NCBI RefSeq assembly: GCF_000001735.4
Contig: NC_003074.8
Coordinates: 2,852,101-2,916,100 of the forward strand
DNA from: Arabidopsis thaliana
Lineage: Eukaryota > Streptophyta > Magnoliopsida > Brassicales > Brassicaceae
DNA: 64,000 nt
Direction of reading: 5' to 3'
In this document: piece by piece, positions 50,794-63,170 of the stretch
Numbering within the stretch: the first letter of the stretch is position 1
Layout: each line of letters opens with the position of its first letter
The notes under the pieces: generated by a model
The model's input: only the letters and a program-made list of their open reading frames with translations
The model's database searches: none
What the model was told of the DNA's origin: nothing
Position numbers and translations under genes: made by a program

Positions 50794-51333
50794 TCAGACA
50801 ACATCAAATGTATTTCCCGACCTTGCCAATCCCAAGCTAAACCTTATCAAACCCACACCAACCGATGTCTTTTATGGGTTTTTAACTCTTGAAATCATAC
50901 GATATAAACGAATAGAACTTGGTTGCTGAAGTATGGTGGATTATGATTTGTGTCGAGTATTCTAAAATCAACAAATCACAGATAATAGTCAATCTTAGAT
51001 GATTATGTTGTTGAATCTCAGCAAGCTTTTTCCAAAGCAACTCACCAGAGTTCCAAAGGGAGACTTGAATCATGCGGTTACAGTATCTCATTGTTTTTGA
51101 GATAAAGTATCTTTCTTAAGTTAAAAAGGCTAAAAGAATAAAAACCTTGCAGAATTAATCAAAACATTCCTGTTATAGATTAAAAAAAATAAGGAGCTCA
51201 TCGAAACAAGCGAGCCCTCAAAATAGAGTCAATACAAGAAAGAAAAAGAAAAAAAAAACTAGGGGACAAAACAGGAAAATGTTGAAATACAAACACATAA
51301 AGACTGAGAGTAAGAGAGTAAGAGAGAAAGTTA
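50794..51333. other. Convergent 3' spacer
   Basis: 3' untranslated regions of the unrecognised gene and of HSC70-3 meet here. A-rich; no gene seen. Confidence 0.55.
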
Positions 51334-53532
51334 TTAGTCGACTTCCTCAATCTTGGGACCTGCACCTCCGGCAGAAGGAGGAACATCCTCGTCCATTCCT
51401 CCTGCAGCTGGACCACCAGCTTCACCGCCTTGGTACATCTTTGCTATGATCGGGTTGCAAATACTCTCGAGCTCTTTCATCTTGTCCTCAAATTCATCAC
51501 ACTCTGCTAGCTGATTCGCTTCTAGCCATTCAATGGCTGCTTCAATTGAGTCTTCAATCTTCTTCTTGTCATCTCCAGCAAGCTTCTCGCCAATCTTCTC
51601 ATCACGGATTGTGTTCCTCATGTTGTATGCGTAATTCTCAAGAGCATTCTTGGCGTCCACCTTCTTCTTGTGCTCCTCATCCTCCGACTTGTACTTCTCT
51701 GCCTCTTGAACCATTTTCTCAATCTCGTCCTTTGACAATCTTCCCTTGTCGTTGGTGATTGTGATCTTGTTCTTCTGCCCCGTTGTCTTGTCCTCAGCCG
51801 AGACGTTGAGGATACCGTTTGCATCAATGTCAAAACAGACAGTGATTTGAGGAACACCTCTTGGTGCTGGAGGGATACCAGAAAGCTCGAATTTACCCAA
51901 CAGGTTGTTGTCCTTGGTTCTTGCTCTCTCGCCTTCATAGACTTGGATCAAAACACCGGGTTGGTTGTCTGAATAAGTTGAGAAGACTTGCTCCTTCTTT
52001 GTGGGGATGGTTGTATTCCTCTGGATCAAGACAGTCATGACTCCTCCAGCGGTTTCAAGACCAAGAGATAGTGGTGTGACATCAAGCAAGAGGAGATCTT
52101 GAACCTTCTCATTACCCTCACCACTGAGAATAGCTGCCTGGACAGCAGCACCATATGCAACAGCCTCATCGGGGTTGATAGATTTGCAAAGCTCCTTGCC
52201 GTTGAAGAAGTCAACGAGCAATTGCTGGACCTTGGGGATACGGGTTGAGCCACCAACAAGGACAACATCATCGATTGAGTTCTTGTCCATCTTAGCATCA
52301 CGAAGACACTTCTCAACAGGCTCCATACACTTTCTGAAGAGATCTATGTTAAGCTCCTCGAATCTGGCACGGGTGATAGGAGCGTAGAAGTCAATACCAT
52401 CGAACAGAGAGTCGATTTCGATGGTGGTCTGAGCCGTAGATGACAAAGTCCTCTTCGCTCTCTCACAGGCGGTTCTCAACCTCCTTAGAGCTCTCGGGTT
52501 TCCACTAATGTCCTTCTTGTTCTTCCTCTTGAACTCTTGAACAAAGTGATTCACCATTCTGTTGTCGAAATCCTCACCACCAAGATGAGTGTCTCCTGCA
52601 GTCGCCTTCACTTCAAATATACCTTCCTCAATGGTCAAAAGAGAGACATCGAATGTACCACCACCAAGGTCAAAGATCAAAACGTTCTTCTCACCAACAC
52701 TTGTAGCCTTCTTGTCAAGACCGTAAGCAATAGCAGCTGCAGTAGGCTCGTTGATGATACGCATAACATTCAAACCAGCAATAACACCAGCATCCTTAGT
52801 AGCCTGACGCTGAGAGTCATTGAAGTAAGCTGGAACAGTAACAACAGCGTTCTTGATCGTTGTACCAAGGTAAGCTTCAGCAATCTCACGCATCTTGATG
52901 AGAATCATAGAAGAGATTTCTTCAGCAGAAAACTCTTTATCTTCTCCCTTGTAGTTAACGACGATCATTGGTTTTTCAGCAGGTCCAGATTTGAGCGTGA
53001 AGGGCCACAATTTGATGTCACTTTGAACAGAGCTATCAGTAAATCTTCGACCAATCAACCTCTTCGCATCTGTCACACAACAAAATTGAACACAATTAGA
53101 CCACAGATACTATACGAATTAAAACGATGCTATATGTATATTTTGCCTAAAGGCTAAAATTAGTAACATTAGATCGAAAATTGAATCTCACTAGCTCCAG
53201 CAATGTTAAAACATTCTTATGAAACCCTAAATCATCGCTATGGATCTACCGATTACAGATCTACTTATAATCCAAGTTCGAAAGACAAATTTAGCAAGAG
53301 GAAACGAGTGAAACGTACCGAAAACAGTGTTAATCGGGTTCATGGCGACCTGATTCTTTGCGGCGTCACCAATCAACCGTTCGCTATCAGTGAAGGCGAC
53401 GTAAGACGGTGTGGTTCTGTTACCTTGATCATTAGCAATGATCTCAACACGGTCGTGTTGCCAAACTCCAACGCAAGAGTAAGTGGTACCGAGATCGATA
53501 CCAATCGCTGGACCTTCTCCTTTACCAGCCAT
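51334..53532 (-). CDS. HSC70-3: Cytosolic heat-shock cognate 70 kDa protein, HSC70-3
   Basis: Two exons on the minus strand (53319-53532 and 51334-53069), 649 residues. The intron lies after NPINTVF, at the position conserved in plant HSP70s. ATPase domain signatures: IDLGTTYS (about 13), [14 protein letters not shown] (about 200) and [13 protein letters not shown] (about 340). The substrate-binding domain follows, then the helical lid ([20 protein letters not shown]) and a Gly/Ala-rich tail ending in EEVD, the cytosolic TPR-cochaperone signal that binds HOP and CHIP. No transit peptide. It refolds and triages cytosolic and nuclear clients and supports preprotein transport. Two perfect heat-shock elements and a TATA box lie upstream. 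By memory At3g09440. Confidence 0.98.
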
Positions 53533-53648
53533 TGTTAACGCTACTCAGGATTAAGCTAAAAAATCGAAAGAAAGATTGTGAAAGAGGAATTGTGAATTGC
53601 GGCTAGGTTTGTTTTCTTTTTTCCAAAATATCAGGTCGAAGGAGAAGT

Positions 53649-53658
53649 CTATATAGAG
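53649..53658 (-). promoter_or_regulatory. TATA box of HSC70-3
   Basis: CTATATAGAG (reads CTCTATATAG on the minus strand) lies about 120 bases before the start codon, with the heat-shock elements a little further upstream. Confidence 0.75.
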
Positions 53659-53672
53659 TCTTGTACTCGAGT

Positions 53673-53685
53673 TTCGAGAAGGTTC
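53673..53685 (-). promoter_or_regulatory. Heat-shock element 1 of HSC70-3
   Basis: A perfect three-unit HSE, TTCGAGAAGGTTC, about 15-25 bases upstream of the TATA box; this is the binding site of trimeric HSFs. Confidence 0.8.
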
Positions 53686-53801
53686 GATGGCTCGCTATGT
53701 AACCGCACGATCTTTTGGAGTTGGATCTGACGGTCCAGGAATGATTCTTTTCTCCTACTTTTCCTTTTCCTTTAACAAATAAGGAAAGCCGTTTAAAAAG
53801 G

Positions 53802-53814
53802 TTCGAGAATGTTC
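53802..53814 (-). promoter_or_regulatory. Heat-shock element 2 of HSC70-3
   Basis: A second perfect three-unit HSE, TTCGAGAATGTTC, about 130 bases upstream of the first. Confidence 0.78.
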
Positions 53815-55447
53815 GGTTCGATGGCTTAGTCCATAATCAAAAGTCGGTCATTGGCTCAACATTTTCTTGCGTTCTCATTGGCTTTGAGTCGGTCCACCGT
53901 TCACCGTCAGTGACTCATTGATAGCTTTTTTCCTTTTCGTTTTTCTGTTTTTTTTCCCAAAACTAGCTGTAGGCCCAATGGGCTTATCTTGGAGAAAATT
54001 TGAAAAACAAGAAAAAGTTAATGTGTTTATTTATTGTATGCTGCATAGGTTTTTGCCTTTTACACAAATGATAATTCAGGGCAGTTGTTGACATGGTCCA
54101 TGAGTTTGAATAGTTTGAGTTGCTCGAGCTATATTCACAATAAGCCCAAAGAATTGTACACACAATTGAAAGAGATTGACGAGAGAGTAAAGAGTTTTGG
54201 GTTTCCTCTTTTGATAGCTAAAATAAGCCCCAAACAATACGTGGAAGAAGCATGCAAAGTGGACGGTATACGTAACGTAACTATGTAATAACTTTAACAT
54301 TCTCAAAGAAAATAATTTATAAATGCAATGAAATAACCAATATAGAAACTCAACCAAAAAAAAAGGGAACTCATTTTCAGATTAAAATTTCTATTGAAAA
54401 AAAAACGAATTTTTGTGGCACAGAAATTTGTAGCCACAAATTGGAAATAAAATAGGTGTACAAGTACCAAGTATATGATAGAGTAGGACCAAATTGATTA
54501 TGCCATGGAAATTACCTGGTGAAGAGGAAACAATACTAACCATGAAGCGTGCAGCTTGTGATTAATGCTCTCGATCTCTACTTGAACTCGAACTGTTGAT
54601 GAGACTAATGTCTTTCATATCACTTCTTCTTCTTCTCTTTTGTCTTATTCCTATATTTAATCTTACCCTTTTTTCGGTCTACCACATTTTAAATCGAGAA
54701 ATGAAAGGTCGATTACGTGGAGAAATTATAACATTTTAAACTCTCGAGAAACTTGTAGAAAATACTGTTTTATCAATTAGTATTTGAAACCATTATGTTT
54801 TAGTTTTAGAGTATGAAACCAGCTGGTTTTGACTCGTTTCCAACCTATACGTGCCTCAATTTTAGAGATGTCCCATTTGGTTTAATCTGACCAAGCTGTA
54901 TCCAAAAAGTGATTCAAGTTTTATTTCGGTTTATCACCAGTTACATTTTCTTCGATATATACGAAAAGTATCGGAAAATAAGAAGACACAATCAAACTTG
55001 AAATTGGTACCAAAACTAGAACAGTGTAAGTCAAACCGAAACCGGATATATGGGCATGGCCTAAACCAAACTAAACCGTAATCCATTCGGTTAAAATTAG
55101 TTTCCCTTCCAACTATTTGTATATGGCATGGCCTAATTTAACCCAAACTATTTGAAATATCAGTGTCTCTTCCCTCCTTTGATGTATGAGGCACTGCCTA
55201 AACCGAAACTAACCAGATGCAGTACAGAGACTGGTTTGGTTTGGTAACTACACAATATAGAAAATGAAAGTACTTGGAGTTAAAAGACAGCTGCTCAAAA
55301 GTCTTAACTCTTTGACGTTGCCACTTTAAATCCCATCACACCTTATATATACGTAGTCTTCTTGCTCACCATAACCTTCATCTCATCATCTTTATCTAAC
55401 AAGTATTCCTACATACAAATCCACTAAAACAACAATCCGTTAAAAGA
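53815..55447. other. Divergent spacer, HSC70-3 / FUSC-like gene
   Basis: About 1.6 kb without a gene. AT-rich, with recurring CATGGCCTAAAC / GCACTGCCTAAACCG phrases at about 55055-55210 that look like decayed short duplications. A 67-codon open frame at 54085-54288 (and a 93-codon one opposite) shows no family feature. TATATATA at about 55344 fits the downstream gene. Confidence 0.5.
55344..55351 (+). promoter_or_regulatory. TATA box of FUSC-like gene
   Basis: TATATATA about 100 bases before the ATG at 55448, followed by a CA-rich leader. Confidence 0.6.
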
Positions 55448-57991
55448 ATGCGCGACACAACATGGCTCGAGCGACTTGGCCTGGCTCTGCGAACCGCCAT
55501 GGCTTGTCTCATCGTGAGCTTAACCACTTTGTACGGTCCCAAACCACTAAGACACTTCACAACGTTTCCAGCCTTTTCTTACCTGACCACAATCTTGATC
55601 TGGCTCTCCGATGCTGAACCAACATACGGCGAAGTTCTCAAGTGCTGTCTTGATGTCTCTTACGCCACTTTTCAGACAATAGCCATTGCGCTAGTGAGTG
55701 TCTTGGTGGTTGGACCAGCTTCACTAGGGAATGGCTTGGTGGCTCCAGTTGCTGTGGCTCTAGCTTCATTCATAGTGGCTTTCCCCGTGTCCACGAGTCT
55801 GCTGACTAAACGGATTGCCTTTGGGCAGATTGTTGTAGTCTACGTGACTTTTGTGGTGTTCAATGGAGAGGTGGCTCATGTATTCATGCTCCCGGTTCAT
55901 GTGGCAGGCAGTACAGCACTTGGAGCCATTGCTTCACTCATCGCAGTGCTTCTCCCGTTTCCAAGGCTGGCTCATAGTCAGGTGAGTCTTGAGTTTTTTT
56001 TTTGTTTTTCCACGACGATGAGATGGTCACAAAATACTTACCTTGGGTTTTAAATGGTTTGCAGATGAGTAAGGGTTGCAAATTATATGCTGAAAATGCT
56101 CTTGAGAGGTTGAATATGTTTGTGGAGATCATGATGGCACGAGACAACACCACAGCTCAGGTTTTGATCGCACGGGCTGCTTCATTGTCTGCAGCAGCTA
56201 AAAACACACTCAAGAACATCAAAATCCACCATGTAAGCCAACTGTCTAAACAAAATTAAGCATAATCACTGAAATATCATCTGTTATATAACTGTAACTC
56301 TTTTGTTTTGACCCGTCTTGTGGGACTAATTATCTGTTTCTGACTAATCAATTCTTTGGCAACAGGAGCGTATATCATGGGAGAGACCAGATACAAGATT
56401 CTTGAGCAGGAAGCAGAAGTTGGATCCTGCAGAGAAACTGCATGCAACAGATTTTCTGTTGAGGGGATTGGAGCTGGCTTTGGGCTCTTGCAGTTCCTTT
56501 CCTCAAGGCATGAGCCGCGACGAACTGACTCGTCTTTTAGAAGGTCCCAGGACACATATTGCTCCACGGTCAGAATCTACTCTCAAGTCCCAAGATAGTC
56601 TAGGGTGGCATCATGAGGCTGAGTCTCTGTCTACTGCAGCTTTACCGGTTTGCTTCTTCCGGTACTGCGTAGAACTCTTCAGAGGTGATTTCTTATCTTT
56701 GAGACAAGACAGTAAATCCGTAAATGGAAGGACCACGGAGGAAGAAATTCATCCAGCAAACGAAGGGTTGTCCATGGCCAGAAAGTTTTGGGACATTCTC
56801 TGTGTCTGGATGGCCAGAGAAAGGTTTGTTTTTGCATTCAAGTGCTCAATTTCTCTTGGCCTTGCGGTGCTGTTTGGTATACTGTATAATAAAAATAACG
56901 GGTATTGGTCGGGTCTAACTGTAGCCATTAGCCTTGTAAGCGGTAGGCAAGCAACACTAACAGTAGCAAATTCTCGTCTACAAGGGACAGCCATGGGATC
57001 AGTCTACGGTCTAATATGTTGTTCTGTTTTCCAAAGACTAGAAGAATTCAGGTTCTTACCTCTTCTCCCTTGGATAATCCTCGCCGTCTTCATGAGGCAC
57101 AGCAAAGTCTATGGCCAGCCTGGAGGAGTTACGGCTGCAATTGCTGCACTGTTGATACTTGGGAGGAGAAATTATGGAGCTCCAACTGAATTTGCAATCG
57201 CTCGCATCGTTGAAGCTTCGATCGGGTTGCTCTGTTTTGTCTTCGGGGAGATTCTTGTCACCCCTGCGAGAGCAGCAACGCTTGCAAGAACCGAAATTTC
57301 ACACTGTCTCGATGCCCTCTTAGATTGCATCCAATCACTCGTTCTTTGTTCTGAGCAGAAGAACCAGAAAGTGGTTGCAGATTTGAGAAAAAGTCAGGTA
57401 AAACTCAAATCTCATGTTGAAGCATTAGAGAGGTTTGCAGCAGAAGCCTTAACAGAGCCTAAGATTCCGTTCCTCCGCCGGCTCAACACGGACAGTTACA
57501 ACAGGCTTTTGGGCTCTTTCTCGAAGATATCTGATCTTTGTCTCTATGTTTGTGATGGCCTCAAAAATCTATCTGGAGTTCAACCAACACTTGCATTTCC
57601 TTGGGACAACATCACTCATGAGCTTAGAGCCTTCCAAGAAAAGCTTCACCCTTCGGTGAAATGCTTAAAAGAGATTTCTCAAACCAAGTCTCAAGCAAGA
57701 CTCCAAAAGGAGTTGCAGAAGAGAAAGATCTGCCATGATGTTGAAGCAGGAACAACATCAAACGACAACTACTCATACATGGAGCTGGGTCCAAGCCAGG
57801 CTGATGTGGAGAGGTTTTCGGTTTCTTTCGTCATGCTACTGAAGGAAGCAACAGACAAGATAAGTTGTAACACAGCAGACGATGCGTTCAAGAGTGAAAC
57901 TGCCCTATGTCTGAGCAGTCTAGGGTTCTGCATTAGCAGATTAATGCAGGAAACAATATGTATTATGACAGAAATAACCCATACAACTTGA
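55448..57991 (+). CDS. FUSC/aromatic-acid-exporter-like membrane protein
   Basis: Three exons (55448-55981, 56065-56232, 56366-57991), 775 residues. Two hydrophobic halves of about six helices each: residues about 15-175 (LGLALRTAMACLIVSLTTLY start, SLLTKRIAFGQIVVVYVTFV inside) and about 360-520 (FAFKCSISLGLAVLFGILYN; WSGLTVAISLVSGRQATLTV; GTAMGSVYGLICCSVFQ). They are separated by a soluble linker and followed by a long helical cytosolic tail. This is the two-bundle layout of FUSC_2/ArAE proteins, distantly related to bacterial fusaric-acid resistance and plant ALMT channels. The substrate is unknown. It probably lies in the plasma membrane or an endomembrane. By memory At3g09450. Confidence 0.9.
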
Positions 57992-58526
57992 TTTTGGAAG
58001 AATTCTAGAGGATGTTAGTACCTATAGCACAAACCATTTTGTAAGAAACGTTTGGTGTACAAAATTAATCTAAAAAAGAGCAAAAACGAAGCAAATTGTT
58101 TCTCTAGAGCAACAAAACATAGAAACGCTGCAAACAGAACAATTCTCATTATTAACTGGAGTTCATCTAGCTCTAGCTCTAACAGATACACGGACTCGTG
58201 ATTGGTCTTGTATCAATGAACATGTAAATCCAAACAAAAATATACAGCAAAGCTTTCACCAACCTATCAGATAACAAATCCGCTCATAATTTAACATGCA
58301 AGACCCGGAAATTGCTATAGAAACAAGCCTTTTATAGCGAATTATCAAAGTATATGAATAACAGCACTACAAAAAAAAAAGATTTCTGCAGCTAAAACCA
58401 AGTATTACAAAAGCTTAAACATCTTCCTTAAGAGCTACAAAAAAACATCTTCAAGTATCGAATCTGAATGACATGTTGAGTCTGACATAACATTGTAGAA
58501 ACCAACAATGATTCTGAACCTCATTT
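57992..58526. other. Convergent 3' spacer
   Basis: 3' ends of the FUSC-like gene and of OST4; AT-rich, nothing else recognised. Confidence 0.5.
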
Positions 58527-58634
58527 CTATTCGAATTTAGGGTCAGCCATGACGAAATGGTAGGCAATCACCAGTATGAAAATGAAGATTCCCAGGAAAT
58601 TGGCAAAGAATCCCAGATCTTGATCGTCAAACAT
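58527..58634 (-). CDS. OST4: OST4, 35-residue oligosaccharyltransferase subunit
   Basis: A short frame of 36 codons starting [17 protein letters not shown] and ending VMADPKFE. It has one transmembrane helix (about residues 9-29) and the short conserved luminal and cytosolic ends of OST4. The subunit stabilises the STT3-containing oligosaccharyltransferase in the ER membrane for N-glycosylation. The acceptor AG directly precedes the ATG, so the leader is spliced; a probable 5' untranslated exon lies at about 59144-59220 with donor AAG/GTAAAT. The whole coding region is in one exon. The neighbouring HSC70-OST4 order recurs on chromosome 5 as I recall. Confidence 0.93.
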   Translation of the reverse strand: MFDDQDLGFFANFLGIFIFILVIAYHFVMADPKFE

Positions 58635-59567
58635 CTGTAACACAATAACCATTGGAGAGAATATTAGAACAAAGAGCTAAGCTTAGCAAGTGAAGTCTGA
58701 AGATTAAACGAATCAGATATTCACAAAAATGTTCACATCTACTACATTCTCAGCTATATCTTGTAGAAATCACTCCAAAATCTCAGCTAGATCTAGAGGA
58801 TATCCGAATCATTATCAAAATTGGTAGCAACGATTACGGTCATACATTATAATGAATCCATGATTTTGATTACAAATTCAATATATATTTCTTCTACAAA
58901 CAAGACCTGATCTGGAACACGAAATCTAGTAAGAACAATACGTGTTAATAAAAATAATATTGATTCATAAGATAACCAAACCACGACATTGGTTGAATCT
59001 GATACCTGTGAGATGAAACAAAGGCTTTGCTCAGATCACAGTGTAAACCTCGGGGACTAAATTATGCCTAAGAACCAGAATTTGAATTCGAAAATATGAA
59101 GGTATATAAAAAAAGATCCTAAAGAAATCACCGATTATTTACCTTCGAAAGCGCAGAGAATTTCGTGATAGAGAATTCTGGAAGAGCAGGGAACTCGTGA
59201 AATGTGTTTCTTCAACTGTGAAGTCTCTCTGAATGAAACACATGTTTTACAAAAATAAAGTAAAAGCTAGCTCCAAACGACGACGTTTCTAGTTAATTTA
59301 ACCGAGAAATTCACATCTATTAGATTTGGTTCTTGTGGTTTAATTTGGTCAATATCGGTTTGCTACAAATGTCATATCCAGGACATGAATAAAGGAAAGA
59401 CTGAAAAATTGAAAAGTTGCATACTTCCCAAGTCTCAATTATAAGGAACTTCCAGAGACATTAATTATTATACAAAACGACCATTTTTGTTCTTTACAAT
59501 TGAATAGACAATACTGTTTTAAGCTTTTCACACTTGTGATCTCCCCGAATGTGAACAGATCAAAGAG
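58635..59567. other. OST4 leader intron, promoter and UNC93-like 3' region
   Basis: 58635-59143 is the inferred leader intron of OST4; 59144-59220 its first exon; the rest is promoter of OST4 and the 3' region of the UNC93-like gene. No other coding signal. Confidence 0.55.
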
Positions 59568-62310
59568 TTATTCGTCGTGGGTAAATACATTCTCTACCTT
59601 AAGAGCTAAAAACAGGAAAGAGAAGAGTGAAACACAGACCATAACCAGCATCACTATGAGCATTGCTTGCAGTGATATGTACGGGCTTAGGAAGAACACT
59701 ATCGCTATTGCTGCGCTCTGCCATACTTTTAGCTGCGCAAATGCTCCTTCCTGTTTTCACAAGTACAAACATAGGAGACCGTTTAGAGGATTTGTCAGTT
59801 GAGAGAATAACAATAATAATATTTTGATAATATTAACCGTGTCATGTTTGAAGAGTAATGCGAGAAGAGCACTGATTTGAGTATTTAATATTCCATCACC
59901 AATTCCTAATATGGCCGCCATTATAAGTGGGTAAGCTGTGCCAAGTACTCCGCTAGTTTGCCTGCATCACCATATCACCATAGCTTAGATTCTTCAGAAA
60001 CACTTATAGGTTGTCAGGTGCCCGCAATTCCTAATTCTCTTCAGAACTTGCATAGTTTCACAAATATGACAAAGAAATCGGGATACTACCAAAGGAAGTT
60101 GCTTGATCAATGCCACTAATACATACCAATACCCATAATGAAGCTTTATGAGGAAATCATTTCATGAATTCAGAAACACAAGGACTTCTAGACTCGATAT
60201 GTCTCTATTTGTGAAGTTGCTAATGGTTTGAATGAAAATAGGGTGTAGAAGTATCAAACCTGTACCCGAGAAGAAGCCAGAGAAACACAGAAGCTTGAGC
60301 AACAGCTCCACCAGAAACTATGAAGGTGATCGATGACAAACCAGAGGTAAACCTTCCAGCAGTCATTGAACACTAGAATGATTTTACAGCAGGAAAAATA
60401 AGGATTAACCACATAAAAAAAACACGAGAGTAAAAAAGGATGATTTTTTACGTTTCCTTTTAACTTACAACTGCATCAAGAGCTCCGTAGACTGCCATCG
60501 CCCCACCAACACCTGAGACACCAATCGCCGGCGTAACAATTTCCTTTGTAAACTCAGCCCTATAGAGTGGAAAATGTAACTTGTAAGAATAATGAAGATT
60601 TATATCAGTATATCTTACAAAAAAAATAACAAACTTTTGCTGATTTCGCTGACAAGAAATGAAAACTTATGTATAGATTGGAAACAACTATTCACTGCTA
60701 AGATCCTGAGACTCCAACCACCACAATGAACTTTATGTACGTTATCTAGGGCCTGACCGATAATAACTTTGATCGCAATAAATCCTAATCATTTAAGGAT
60801 ATCCTTGTGAGAATAAAAGGGAAAACGGGGAATGTATATCCAGTTTGTTGAGAGACATACCAAACAAATGCTTGTTGCAATCCTGAATATGCAAGGAGTG
60901 GGACAATCAGTAGCATCCGTATGTCGAGCAAAGGAGTAATTATCATCCTTGGAAGAGATGCCAAGGAATCAACTAAGCCCACAGGAGAACCCACAGGTCC
61001 TTTTCCATCTTCTCCATCAATTTTCCGAATGAAGAACATAAGTATTGTTCCTAATGTCATACTGAAGAGAAACACCAACATCAATAAGGTAGTGCCACTG
61101 GTGCTTCCTTCCTACAGTCATGTCAACAAGAAGAAAACAATGGTGGGGATACCCAACTAGAAGGAGGTATATATAATTCATCACTGAGAATGTGTAGCAT
61201 GATCTGCTATTCAATACTCCAACTTTAGGAATGATCACTTCATTAAACAGTAGTCAATACTAATAACTCTAATACATGAGATTGCTGTCAACGATAAAGA
61301 AAAGTTAGTACCTTTCCATCTTTCAGTAATGCAAGTGTGATGAGATTCCCAAACAGCTACAAAAAGATTGACATGAAATGTGTCACAAGAAGAATTAAGA
61401 GTAAGTGCATACAAGATTCTGAGGTAACCAAAGAAGAAAGAGCATTAAGAAAGCATAATAAAAGAAACATGCACCTGGTGGCAGGCAAACATAGCCCAAA
61501 ATTCCCCATTGAAGACACCTATTACCGAACCTTCATGCAGGCCATGATCTGTAGCATGGCTTCTCGCAATTGATGTAAGGTATGTTCCCTAATGCAGTCA
61601 ATACAATGTAATTTAAGGTCATGAAATCCACTATATATCCGCATAAATAACATTAAGAGAAAACAAGAGCATGTAGTGTCACCTGACCAACCCATATTAT
61701 TGAAGCTGCAAATCCAAGGTATAAAGAGGCTGGTACCATAGTAAACCTAGAACCAATAACCATATATCAAGACAAAAAGTGTTAAAGACTAAAAGATTCA
61801 AATAGATGGAGACAGGTGGCCAAAAGAAGCAAGAGAACATATGATAATACCATGATGGCTTCAGATTAGCAGCAACAAAGAGCCAATACCCAGTAGTTCC
61901 TAAAACCAGAGCATTCTTTGATCCCATTAACCGGACAACCAAAGATGCAACCATGGAGCAAAACATGAAGGACACATACAATATCCCCAGAGAGATTGTT
62001 CCCAAATCCTGAAGTAATCAAAACAACTCAAATATCACAACACACACACACAGTCTAACATGTCCTGCTCCTAAATTCATATTCCTCTCTCTTAAGATCC
62101 ATCAATACAAAATGACAGTATAATTTAACGGTAGAGCACCTTATTTACGGTAGTTTCGAGGTTCTGAGCAGCACCGTAAGCGAGGAAGATTAGCAGAAAG
62201 GAGATGCTGAGGATATGAACATCCCTTGTGTAGCACTTTCCAGCTCTGACTTTCCGATCCTCACCAGAGGCAGAGATCAACGGCGCCTCCTCGTCGTTTC
62301 GAGATTCCAT
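59568..62310 (-). CDS. UNC93-like major-facilitator protein
   Basis: About nine or ten exons on the minus strand; exon 1 is 62140-62310 (MESRNDEEAPLISASG...), the last ends at the stop 59568-59570 after ENVFTHDE; about 437 residues. A short cytosolic N-terminus precedes about 11-12 helices, with the UNC93 pattern: ISFLLIFLAYGAAQNLETTV in helix 1, then DLGTISLGILYVSF, LFGNLITLALLKDGK, and PLLAYSGLQQAFVWAEFTKE. UNC93 proteins are MFS-like; in animals they regulate K2P potassium channels or escort Toll-like receptors, and in plants an UNC93 homologue has been linked to potassium and abscisic-acid responses. The substrate is unproven. By memory At3g09470. Confidence 0.9.
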
Positions 62311-62789
62311 GGCGGAGATTTAGTCCGGTCACCTCACTGACTACAGCTCCGGGAAAGATGAGCGGTGCTCCACGGAGAGAGTGAAAGTCAAACTCTGTAG
62401 AGAGAGAGATCGATGCCTACCGTTTCAGAGATTTGGAACTTCCAAGACCGGTGATGATTGCGGTTCGGTTTATTTTGGTACGGTATTTCTAATTTCAATT
62501 TATATCGGTTCAGACTAAATTGAGATTGGTGTTTGTTGGGCTGGGCCAATTAAAGAATCTCAAGATTTATAATTTCCGTTTATTTCCCGGGGAAACTGAG
62601 GAAGAAACGAGATCCTTTACAATTTTGTATTTATTATACCCAAAGATTTGTAAACCCTAATTTCAATAGCATCATAACGTAAAATCAATCATAGAAAATA
62701 TCGAAGAGACTGCCGAAAATTATATCTTTGAAATCAACTGGTGAACATATTAACCGAAAATAAAATCGAAGAGAAAAAAAGAACCTAAT
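62311..62789. other. UNC93-like promoter and H2B 3' region
   Basis: Both flanking genes are on the minus strand. It contains GGGCTGGGCC (site II-like) at about 62540 and H2B 3' sequence from about 62580. No gene is visible. Confidence 0.5.
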
Positions 62790-63170
62790 CTAAGAACTGG
62801 TGAATTTGGTGACGGCTTTGGTACCCTCAGAAACAGCGTGCTTCGCTAATTCACCAGGCAACACGAGCCTTACGGCGGTTTGGATTTCCCGGGACGTGAT
62901 CGTCGGTTTCTTGTTATACCTAGCCAATCGCGACGATTCCAGAGCAATTTTCTCGAAGGTGTCGTTGATGAAACTGTTCATGATTCCCATGGCTTTTCCA
63001 GAGATCCCGATATCAGGATGAACTTGTTTCAACACCTTGAATAGGTAGATCTTGTACGTCTCTGTGCTCTTCTTAGTCTTCTTCTTCCTCTCGCTTCCTC
63101 CTTCTTTCGTGATCTTCTTATCTGCCTTTGGTGCTTTCTCCGACGGTTTCTTCTCTGCCTTCGGTGCCAT
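62790..63170 (-). CDS. Histone H2B
   Basis: Intronless, 126 residues. The N-terminal tail is Lys/Ala/Pro-rich ([19 protein letters not shown]) and the histone fold runs from [20 protein letters not shown] through [20 protein letters not shown] and [20 protein letters not shown] to [15 protein letters not shown]. The C-terminal Lys of AVTKFTSS is the site ubiquitinated by HUB1/2. The tail is shorter than that of most Arabidopsis H2Bs (about 145-150), so it is a minor variant. The ATG at 63170 starts the conserved MAPKAEK; an upstream in-frame extension is not H2B-like. TATA at 63244-63256. By memory At3g09480. Confidence 0.97.
   Translation of the reverse strand: MAPKAEKKPSEKAPKADKKITKEGGSERKKKTKKSTETYKIYLFKVLKQVHPDIGISGKAMGIMNSFINDTFEKIALESSRLARYNKKPTITSREIQTAVRLVLPGELAKHAVSEGTKAVTKFTSS

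Noticed and set aside
52537-53157. 206-codon open frame on the plus strand opposite HSC70-3
   Set aside because: It is the antisense shadow of a highly conserved coding exon and its translation has no family features.
54076-54357. Overlapping 93- and 67-codon frames on both strands upstream of the FUSC-like gene
   Set aside because: Neither shows motifs, splice partners or codon bias; treated as spacer.
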